Shown here in pieces: positions 18,010 to 25,535 of a stretch of DNA of 35,287 nucleotides. The stretch comes from Clostridia bacterium. GTDB taxonomy: Bacteria; Bacillota; Clostridia; TANB77; CAG-508. Position 1 is the first letter of the stretch. Every line of letters starts with the position of its first letter. The translations under genes were made by a program, and so were the position numbers. The notes under the pieces are model-generated. The model was given only the letters and a program-made list of their open reading frames with translations. It did not search any database and was not told where the DNA came from. Location of the stretch: contig JAAVYF010000042.1 in the NCBI GenBank assembly GCA_022790975.1, positions 1-35,287 on the forward strand. Reading direction: 5' to 3'.

Positions 18010-18600
18010 ATGAATCAAATATTAGATGTAAAAGAAAAAAAATTAAAATTAAAAATGTTATTTAAAATTCAATTTATACTTTCTTTTGGATTAATGATTA
18101 TAGTTTTAGTATATTTTTTATCTCAAATGAACAATAAAAGTAAAGAAAATAATATTTCTAAAGTAATTTCACTAAATGCTAAACTTAATTCAGTTTTTTC
18201 AGAGAATATTCAAGAAACTTATTTAGGTAGAATAAAAATTGATAAAATTAATTTAGATTATTTTGTATATAATACGTATTCAGATAAACTTTTAAAAGTT
18301 TTGCCATGTAAGTTTTTTGGAGGAAATCTACATCATCCAGGAAATATTTGTATTATAGGACATAATTATTTTGATAATAGATTTTTTAGTAATTTAAATA
18401 AATTAGATATAAATGATATTATAATAATGGAAGATTTAGATGGAAACAAATATAAATATACAGTATATAATATTTATGAAATTAATGAAAAACAAATAGA
18501 AGAAGTACAAAAAAATGATGGAAATTATAAAACTCTTACTTTATGTACATGCACTTTTGATAAAAATAGAAGGTTAATAATTAAGGCTAGGGTGAATTAG
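18010..18600 (+). CDS. Sortase (class B/D-like)
   Basis: Sortases cleave a sorting signal and join the protein to the cell wall. The 196-residue product has one N-terminal membrane helix (about 17-38). Its catalytic domain has His118 in IIGHNYFDNRFF, Cys181 in the TLxTC-type motif TLTLCTCTF, and Arg in NRRLIIKARV. No clear ribosome site precedes ATG 18010, so translation may be weak or start elsewhere. It ends just before the OLE-like RNA. The LPYTG protein at 7093 is the only evident substrate candidate in the window. Confidence 0.92.
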   Translation: MNQILDVKEKKLKLKMLFKIQFILSFGLMIIVLVYFLSQMNNKSKENNISKVISLNAKLNSVFSENIQETYLGRIKIDKINLDYFVYNTYSDKLLKVLPCKFFGGNLHHPGNICIIGHNYFDNRFFSNLNKLDINDIIIMEDLDGNKYKYTVYNIYEINEKQIEEVQKNDGNYKTLTLCTCTFDKNRRLIIKARVN

Positions 18601-18639
18601 TTAAGCTTTGGATATATAGTATTGTAAAATAAGTTTAAA

Positions 18640-19262
18640 ATTTGTTCTTAGAATTAAGTAATAATTTTTAACAAAAAATATAAATATGAGCTTGAAAAAG
18701 AAATTATCATCTGGTATAATTTTCTATGCTGGTGCATTATTCTAGTGTACTAAACTATTATGAGGGTAGGCCTAAAAATCTACATAAGAAATGTTGCAAT
18801 ATAGAAGTTTCCTAATATTTGCGTATTACGCCCAGTTTTGCGTTTTTATTGGGAAGTAAAGAATTAAGGATAGGATGTAACGGCATATGTTTGATTCCTT
18901 TTTTCATTGAGACTTTAAAGTTGTTTATGTGTTTTTAAAGTAAAATTATACAGAAATGTATAACGTAATGTTTCGCCTTGAGTGAGTATAGGGGATTTAT
19001 AATTTATATTTTAATGAAACTATGCTTGCAAAAGAGGATAGTAATAGCTTTGGTATTTAAAGAAAATTTCTAGAATGTTTATCTTAATTGAAAGATAAGA
19101 AATAGTAAGGATTAAGGTACGGACTTGAGTGGCGATTCGGCTCCTTTTCTAAAGGTATTTTTCTTAAATGGAAACGGCTAAACAGTAATGTTTAGTGAAA
19201 AATAGAGAAATTCTGCTGGACCTAAAACGTAGAATTTACTTACTATTTTACCAGCTTATTTT
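18640..19262 (+). ncRNA. ole: OLE-like large structured RNA
   Basis: About 620 bases without an ORF, markedly richer in G and C than the gaps around it, with many short complementary pieces (GCGTATTACGCCCAG, GGCGATTCGGCTCC, GAGGGTAGGCCT, and GCTGG near 19216 with CCAGC near 19250). Its size and its position directly before a multi-helix membrane protein of the OapA type match the OLE RNA of anaerobic and extremophilic Firmicutes. That RNA is a roughly 600-base membrane-associated RNA bound by OapA and linked to stress and magnesium tolerance. I assign it from size, context and look, not from a covariance search, and both ends are approximate. Confidence 0.75.
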
Positions 19263-19309
19263 ATTTTTATAAAAATTAAATTTAAAATAAAATGGAGGAA
19301 AAACTAATT

Positions 19310-19860
19310 GTGTCAAATGGTACAAAAAAGAATAGTCATATTAAATGGGTAATAACAGTATCAATACTTACGTTTTCATTATCATTGTTATTTTCGTTTA
19401 TTTCAAATGTAGCAATAAATGGGTTAGCTGTAATTCCAGCAATATTAGTTTTATTATTTGTAATTTTAGTAGGTATAATTTTTGATTTAATTGGAGTTGC
19501 TACTACAATTGCAAAAGAAGAAGAATTTCACGCAATGGCAACTAAAAAAATTGCTGGTTCTAGAGAAGCAATAAATTTAATTAGAAATTCACCAAAAGTT
19601 TCTAATATTTGTGCTGATGTAATTCGGAGATATATGTGGAGTACTTAGTCGGTTCTTTAAGTGCAATGATAATGCTTAAATTAACAGAAAATTTTGGAGT
19701 AGAAGCCAGCTTTCAAGTTTTTTTAAGTGCATTAGTTGCTGCACTTACTGTTGGAGGAAAGGCATTTACTAAAGAAATTGCAAAAAGAAATCCTACAAAA
19801 ATAGTTTTTTTTGTATCTAAAATAATAAGCAAATTTGAAATACATAAAAATAAGAAGTAG
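19310..19860 (+). CDS. oapA: OLE-associated membrane protein OapA, two CGG +1 shifts
   Basis: OapA binds OLE RNA at the membrane. The start is taken as GTG 19310, because the ATG at 19292 overlaps the GGAGG ribosome site (19294-19298) and has none of its own. The protein (182 residues when joined) has two N-terminal helices (about 10-55), a conserved middle (FDLIGVATTIAKEEEFHAMA), and two more helices later. Straight reading stops at TAG 19646-19648. Two in-frame CGGs, 25 bases apart (19625 and 19650), repair it when the C is skipped, giving DVIGDICGVLSGSLSA without an extra residue. Each shift restores a Gly. The frames before and after both continue the same membrane protein. Confidence 0.85.
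19625..19627 (+). other. CGG +1 shift site 3 (ATT CGG A)
   Basis: First site in oapA. Gives Ile-Gly-Asp in place of Ile-Arg-Arg. Confidence 0.88.
19650..19652 (+). other. CGG +1 shift site 4 (AGT CGG T)
   Basis: Second site in oapA, eight codons after the first. It is in frame only if the first shift has happened. Gives Ser-Gly-Ser. Confidence 0.88.
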
Positions 19861-20194
19861 ATTTTTATTAATTAATAATAGATAATAATATAAAATAGTA
19901 TTAATTAAAATATAAAAATTGTGTTGAATAATTTTGATAATAATTTAATGTAAAATCTGGATAAAATGATAAAGAAAAATGTAATTGAAATGAAATATAA
20001 TATGTATTGAAAAATATTTGTAAATATATATATAATAAAGTATATATATTATAAAGAATATAAACTAGAAAAATAAAAGTAAAAAATAGAAATAATTGAT
20101 AGAACATGTTGGTTCTGAATTTTATTCAGTAGAAAAATAAAAAAGCGTTAATATAAATGAGATAAATTATAATAAATTAGTTTAATTAATCTTT
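19861..20194. other. AT-rich gap between oapA and the minus-strand U32 gene
   Basis: Very AT-rich, with TATATATA runs around 20025-20050. The only long ORF, on the minus strand, is Phe/Tyr/Leu-rich and looks like a composition artefact. I see no gene or structured RNA. Confidence 0.5.
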
Positions 20195-20232
20195 GAAAAT
20201 AGCCAAGATTGAAATAAATCTTGGCTATTTTC
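20195..20232 (-). terminator. Terminator of the U32 gene
   Basis: A perfect 16-base inverted repeat (20195-20210 with 20217-20232) with a 6-base loop begins right after the shifted stop at 20233. Ending the gene there, rather than at the unshifted stop (20240), places the hairpin next to the stop. Confidence 0.88.
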
Positions 20233-22688
20233 TTATTTATTAAAATGACCGACAAAATTCTTTTCCCTCAAATTTTTTTGAAGATATTAATGTATCTATA
20301 ATATTTTGAATTTCATCTATATTTTCATCTAATATACTAACTCTTAATGTTTTACAGTTAAATTCATCAGGGCAAAAAGAAGTAATTTTTGAATTATAAA
20401 TAGTAGTTATTGTAGAACTATTATCAGGAACAATTCTAAAATCTAAACCTAATCTATCTTTAATATAAAATTTTTGAGGTTTTGTACAAAGATGAGTACA
20501 TTCTTTATAACATTTATTAGAATTTCCAAGCAAACAATAATTCATTGTCATAAAAGGAATTCTTCCATAAATCATAAGTTCTAAAGGAACTTGAGATGAT
20601 GAAATTAAATTTTTTGTATCTTCATTATTTAATTCTGGTGTTATACAAATTTGATTTATTCCTAAATTATTTAAAGTTTGAATTGTATAAATATTATAAA
20701 CATTTAAAGTATAATTTCCAAGTAATTCTAAATTATATTTTTTAAGAATATCAATTTGATTAATGGCTGAAATAACAAATCCTTTTAAATTAAAAGTGTT
20801 TACTATATTATCAAAATCTATTTTAATATTATCTCTTAATATATTTGGCATATAAATGTATGTATTAAATTTATTACAAATATTATCAATTATACTTTTA
20901 AATTCAGATAATAAAAAATATTTTAATGGTATATATAATTTATTAATACTATGAATATTAGAGTAGTTAAAATCTTTATTTAATATATTTAAAAGTAAAT
21001 TAATCTCTGGATCTTTATTTGAATTATAAGAACTTTCTTTATTATAACTTTCGAATGTATTACTTTTTAAAGATAAATTTATAGATAAAATTTCTTTATC
21101 TATAATTTTTTGCTTAAGATTTTCTAAAGCACTTCTTCTTAATTCATTTAAAATACTTACAGGAATAAATAAATTTTTTTCTACATCAACATCTATATGT
21201 TCAAATTCAAATGGAGTATTTCCAGTTTTGGATATTTGTTCTATAATTTTTTCTTTAGTAGTAGGAGTGTTTTTAGCTTCATCTGGAATTATATTTGATG
21301 AAACTAATATATTTTCATTAAAATATATAGAATCTTTATCTGTGCAAAATACTTGTATATTAATAGGTTCATTTTTGTGTGCATATATTTTACAATCAAG
21401 TTTTTGTTTCCTAAATTCTTTATCTTCTTTAAATGTAGGTGAGATATCATCATTTAGTATTTTACTTTGAATTTTGTAAACTTCCTGATTAATATTAATA
21501 TCGCCTTTAACTCTTCCAATCGTAATAATATCATTTGGTTTTACTTCTCTTATATTATTTCCATTTATCATAAGTTCAGAAATTGTATAAGTATTTGAAT
21601 CAATTCCAATTTTATCTCCAATTGAAATAGGAATATTGGCTTTTAATGTAATATATCCTTTGTTTGAATTTAATTTTTGTATTTTTCCAAGATAAAATCC
21701 ATAATTGTTTGGTTTTTCTTTAAAAATTAATTTTTTGTTTGGCAAATTTGAAAGATGTCCTTCAGAAAATCCACCACGATTGAAAGCTTGAGTAATTTCT
21801 TCTAAATCAGTCATATTTGTTTTAGTATTTATTTTGTTCATTTCTTTAGATATCATGTTAAGTAAATCATCATTAGAAAGACTTGGATTATCACAGACAA
21901 TATCTATATATTTTCGATAAAATCTTGTAATAATACCAACATATTCTGGCGATTTTAATCTACCTTCAATTTTAAAACAGCTTACACCACTTCTAATGAG
22001 CTCTGGTAAATAATTAATTGCATTTAAATCTCTAGGACTTAAAAGGTAACCTTTATCTAAAATGTTATTATCCTCATCGATTAAAGTATATGGAAGCCTG
22101 CAGGGCTGAGCACATAATCCACGATTTCCAGACCTACCACCAATTATACTAGAAAATAAACATTGTCCAGAGTAGCAAATACATAATGCTCCATGTATAA
22201 ATGTTTCTATTTCTACATTAGTATTTTCGCAAATATTTTTAATTTCATTTATGGAAAGTTCTCGAGATAAAACCACTCTTGAAACTCCCATTTTTTCTAA
22301 TTGCTTTACTCCTGATAAGTTATGTGTTGTCATTTGAGTACTACTATGTATAGGAATTTCAGGATAATTTTTTAAAAGATAATCTAATAATCCTAAATCT
22401 TGAATTATTAAAGCATCTGCTCCTAAATTATATAATTCTATTGCAAGTTTTACTGCATCTTCAAATTCTTGATTTTTAATTAAAATATTTAAAGTAACAT
22501 GAACTTTAACATTTCTAATTTTTGCATATATTATAGCTTCTTTTAAGGTTTCAAGGTCGAAATTTTTAGCTCTAGCTCTTGCATTAAAATTACTAGCTCC
22601 TAAATATACACTATTTGCTCCATTTTGAACTGCAGCTTTTAAACATTCCATATCTCCGACATGGAGAAAGTAATTCTGGTTTTTTCAT
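20233..22688 (-). CDS. U32 family protein (RNA hydroxylation type), CGG shifts at both ends
   Basis: U32 family proteins such as TrhP and RlhA install hydroxyl groups on tRNA or 23S rRNA. The joined product is 817 residues. The start is ATG 22688-22686 behind GGAG, giving MKKPELLSPC. Codon 11 is then CGG (22658-22656), and skipping its C gives GDMECLKAAVQNGANSVYLG, the classic N-terminus. The core has ETFIHGALCICYSGQC and GLCAQPCRLPYT, the Cys-rich region of the family. An additional DUF3656-like middle and a second Cys-rich C-terminal part resemble RlhA/YdcP. At the end, CGG (20251-20249) shifted gives EFCGHFNK, recalling the RGHF ending of U32 proteins. Without the first shift the real ribosome site would lead to an early stop. 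Confidence 0.93.
20249..20251 (-). other. CGG +1 shift site 5 (TGT CGG T)
   Basis: C-terminal site of the U32 gene. A shift gives Cys-Gly-His-Phe-Asn-Lys-stop; straight reading gives Cys-Arg-Ser-Phe-stop. Confidence 0.85.
22656..22658 (-). other. CGG +1 shift site 6 (TGT CGG A)
   Basis: N-terminal site of the U32 gene. A shift gives the LSPCGDMECLK motif expected of the family. Confidence 0.92.
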
Positions 22689-22883
22689 AAAATCTCCTAT
22701 TCTTTTTTATGTACATATAGTAATGAAATATTTTTCTAAACTAATTTTAAATAAAATTTTTATAATTTAAATAATGTAATATTATATTTTGGTTTTAATT
22801 ATAATAATGATTAATATTATATTATAAATTTACATAAAGTTCAAGGAATAGTTATGAAGACGTTAAATAAAAAAATAAAATTA

Positions 22884-22911
22884 TTGAATTTTGTTTTCGA
22901 TATGATATAAT
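22884..22911 (+). promoter_or_regulatory. Promoter of the RecU-like gene
   Basis: TTGAAT at 22884-22889, a 16-base spacer and TATAAT at 22906-22911, 45 bases before the gene. Confidence 0.6.
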
Positions 22912-22955
22912 TTAAAATAATATAAAAATTTTAAATTTATGGGAGCAAAACTTTT

Positions 22956-23540
22956 ATGGGAATATCTGTTGAAGAATATAGAAAAATACTTGGAAATCAA
23001 CAACATTCAAGATGTAAGAATGGTTTTAATCATGATAAGCATGCTCAAGGAAAATTTGTTAGAGAAATTGGAAAAATGTTTGAAGAAAAAGTTCAAACTA
23101 TTTGCGAAATTTATGAATTAAATAATTTAGCAAGAATTGAAAAAACTCCAGAACCAATGAAAATACTAAAGCATATTGATAGCGGTCATTTTGAAACAGT
23201 ATTTGAAAAATCTGCTCAGCCAGATTTTAAAGGAACTGTAAAAGGAGGAAAATGTGTTGTATTTGATGCCAAATTTACAGAATCAGACAGAATAAAATAT
23301 CAAGTACTTTCAGAACATCAAAGAAAAACACTTTTAAAATATGATGAATTAGGAGCAATAGCATTTGTATTGGTTGGATTTGCTAATGGAGCAATTTATA
23401 AAATAGATATACATATTTGGGAAAAAATGAAAGAACAATTTGGAAGATATTATATAAAGCAAGATGAATTAGAAGAATTAAACTTTAGGGCTATAACAAA
23501 TAAAAATGGGCTTACAGATTTTTTAGAGATTATGAATTAA
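22956..23540 (+). CDS. recU: RecU-like Holliday junction resolvase
   Basis: RecU cuts four-way DNA junctions in Firmicutes. The 194-residue protein has the RecU order of motifs: GKFVREIGKMFEEKVQ (N-terminal helix with the catalytic Glu region), ARIEKTPEPMKI, QPDFKGTVKGGKCVVFDAKF (the PD-(D/E)xK-like core with Asp and Asp-x-Lys), then LSEHQRKTLLKY. The ATG at 22956 follows GGGAGC; an ATG at 22939 is out of frame. Sequence drift from classic RecU means it could be a phage-type or diverged member. CGG appears only out of phase (AGC-GGT), without harm. Confidence 0.85.
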   Translation: MGISVEEYRKILGNQQHSRCKNGFNHDKHAQGKFVREIGKMFEEKVQTICEIYELNNLARIEKTPEPMKILKHIDSGHFETVFEKSAQPDFKGTVKGGKCVVFDAKFTESDRIKYQVLSEHQRKTLLKYDELGAIAFVLVGFANGAIYKIDIHIWEKMKEQFGRYYIKQDELEELNFRAITNKNGLTDFLEIMN

Positions 23541-23839
23541 AACTTAAATTAAATATTGGATAAATTTATGTTATAGACATAAAAATATGAATATGAAAGT
23601 AGAATTAATTATAAATGGTAAAATTAAATTATTGTTTTTAGAAAAATAAAAAATTAAATTAATTAATATTGTATTTACAAATGTGTTTTGAGTTTGATAT
23701 AATAATTTACAAAAATGATAGTATAAAGTAATTTGTTAAATTAAAATACTGTCTAAACTAATAAAATAGGACAATTAGTTTGAAATAAGTAAAAATATTT
23801 CATTACTTAGGAACCTTAAAAGAAAGTAATTTGTTTAAT
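23541..23839. other. Leader region before the lipoprotein
   Basis: AT-rich gap. A candidate promoter is TTTACA (23674-23679) with TATAAT (23698-23703) and an 18-base spacer. This leaves a leader of about 130 bases that contains the pair AAACTAAT/ATTAGTTT. No known riboswitch is recognised. Confidence 0.4.
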
Positions 23840-24832
23840 ATGAAAAAGAAAATTTTTGCATTTGGAATAATATTACTTTTAATGTTAATAACTTTAACAG
23901 GATGTGAAAAAGACACTGAAGACTCAAAAGAAAATGTTAGTAAAAATAATTCAGTAGAAGAAACGTTAGATGGAATTGCAAAATGTATTAATGATGGAGA
24001 TTATAAAGAAATTGTAGACTACATAGATGTATGTGGAATAAGTGCATATTCTTTATATACTAATTTGAAATCTAATAGTGATTATGGATTTGATGATGTA
24101 TATGAATTTACAACATATCTTTCAAAAAATACTGTTGATAAAACTATGGAGAAATATGAAGATTTAATAGATGAGTTAGATGGCAGTGAAGATAATGTTG
24201 AATATTTAAAAGAAAGCTTTGAAGAGTTTGATGATAAATTAGAAGAATTAATTGAAAGTGAATTAGAAGAAAATTTTATAAAATTGAAAATAGAAAATTT
24301 ATCAAAAGAAGAAAAAATATCAGAAAATCTTTATAAATATGAAGCTGAACTTTCTCTTGAAGCTAAAGTTGATGGAGAAAAATCAACAGAAGAAGCAACA
24401 TTTGAATTATATTTTACTAAAAATAATGGAAAGTATTTTTTAGTTTATATAGAAGAAACTAATTCAGATGATGATCATGTTATGCCAAAATCAAATAATG
24501 CAGTAGATGAAGCTTATAAAGAAAATGCTAAACAATGCTTAGAATTAGCTATTTCAAGTTGTAGATATGATTATATGGATGATTTGGCAGAGGGTAATGC
24601 TATTAAACTTTCAGATTATTTTACAATAGAAAAAATTAGCAAAGAATTAGACCAATTAGGATTTATGATTTGTGACTCTTCAGGAAAAGCTTATTCTGGA
24701 AACAAGAATGAATATATTGTAAAAAAGGAGAAAATATTAATTACATTAATAGAAAATCAAGATACTATATATGAAGCAACTTTATCAGAAACTCCTACAG
24801 GAGTAGAAATAGATAGTTTTGTTGAATATTAA
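23840..24832 (+). CDS. Acidic lipoprotein of unknown function
   Basis: The 330-residue product begins MKKKIFAFGIILLLMLITL and carries the lipobox LTGC, so it should be lipid-anchored on the outer face of the membrane. The mature part is strongly acidic (Glu/Asp rich, with helical charged stretches around 100-180) and has two loosely similar domains that recall the DUF4878/DUF5105-type lipoproteins of gut Clostridia. No catalytic motif is seen. An in-frame TTG lies nine bases upstream (23831), but ATG 23840 gives the standard signal peptide. It has a good terminator and no CGG. Confidence 0.85.
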   Translation: MKKKIFAFGIILLLMLITLTGCEKDTEDSKENVSKNNSVEETLDGIAKCINDGDYKEIVDYIDVCGISAYSLYTNLKSNSDYGFDDVYEFTTYLSKNTVDKTMEKYEDLIDELDGSEDNVEYLKESFEEFDDKLEELIESELEENFIKLKIENLSKEEKISENLYKYEAELSLEAKVDGEKSTEEATFELYFTKNNGKYFLVYIEETNSDDDHVMPKSNNAVDEAYKENAKQCLELAISSCRYDYMDDLAEGNAIKLSDYFTIEKISKELDQLGFMICDSSGKAYSGNKNEYIVKKEKILITLIENQDTIYEATLSETPTGVEIDSFVEY

Positions 24833-24851
24833 AATTATATAATATTTATAA

Positions 24852-24890
24852 TTATCCCTTAGTTAAAAATATGAACTAAGGGATTTTTGT
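24852..24890 (+). terminator. Terminator of the lipoprotein
   Basis: ATCCCTTAGTT (24854-24864) pairs with AACTAAGGGAT (24874-24884), followed by T5. Confidence 0.88.
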
Positions 24891-25033
24891 ACTAAGAACA
24901 TATCTATTTTAGATTCTAAAATGTTTTGTATTTATTAATTAGTATGGAATTAAGATTTTTATTTTAATATATTTAAATTTAACTATTATTTTGAGTATAA
25001 GCTAAAGGTTAACCAAGATATAGAAAATATATG

Positions 25034-25152
25034 ATATAAGATAAAATATAAAAGATAAAATATAAAATATAAAAGATAAAATATAAAATATAAAAAATAA
25101 AATATAAAATAAAAAACAAAATATAAAACTAAAATATTAAAATATAAAATAA
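25034..25152. repeat. Degenerate AT tandem repeat
   Basis: Many irregular copies of an AAAATATA/GATAAAATATA unit. It contains no conserved equal-length repeats with unique spacers, so it is not a CRISPR. It is probably slippage-derived. Confidence 0.8.
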
Positions 25153-25175
25153 ATAGAAGACATTAAAAAAACTCA

Positions 25176-25269
25176 AAAAGCTTGTATCTTATATACTTTT
25201 TCGTACGACGCGCAGCGACCAACCGAAGGACGACAGCAAGGAGGTAGAAAAAGTATATAAGATACAAGC
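25176..25269. repeat. Long hairpin repeat with GC-rich loop, copy B
   Basis: A perfect 23-base inverted repeat (25180-25202 with 25247-25269) encloses a 44-base GC-rich loop containing CGTACGACGCGCAGCGACC. The left stem and half the loop recur, reversed, at 21-75. Another GC-rich patch follows to about 25292. It could be a MITE/REP-like element or a structured RNA. Confidence 0.85.
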
Positions 25270-25467
25270 GAGCCTCTTGCTTCCGTCAGACGTTAAAAAT
25301 TAATCTCTAAATTTTTATTAATATCTAAACACTTAAATTCACTTCTTGCTAAATTGCTAAATAAAAACTAATTTAATAAAATAATAGAATAAAATAAATT
25401 TAAAATTCACCTTATAATTCAATAAAATCAAAACTTTAAAATTTCATAAATTAAAATAAATTATATA

Positions 25468-25496
25468 TTGATTAAATTATAAGAAAGTAATATAAT
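25468..25496 (+). promoter_or_regulatory. Promoter of the LRR/CAP surface protein
   Basis: TTGATT at 25468-25473, a 17-base spacer, TATAAT at 25491-25496, 40 bases before the gene. Confidence 0.75.
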
Positions 25497-25535
25497 ATGC
25501 TCATAAAAAATAAATAATTTGGAGGTAAATAAAAA

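Noticed and set aside
19636..19860. A separate small gene after oapA
   Set aside because: It has no ribosome site and continues the same membrane protein once the two CGG shifts are applied.
19901..20107. Minus-strand ORF rich in Phe, Tyr and Leu
   Set aside because: It is a product of AT-rich composition in a gap, with no ribosome site or motif.
22939..23121. Short ORF overlapping the RecU-like start
   Set aside because: It is in another frame. The RecU-like frame has the ribosome site and family motifs.
25034..25152. CRISPR array
   Set aside because: Units are short, uneven and AT-only, with no unique spacers and no cas genes.
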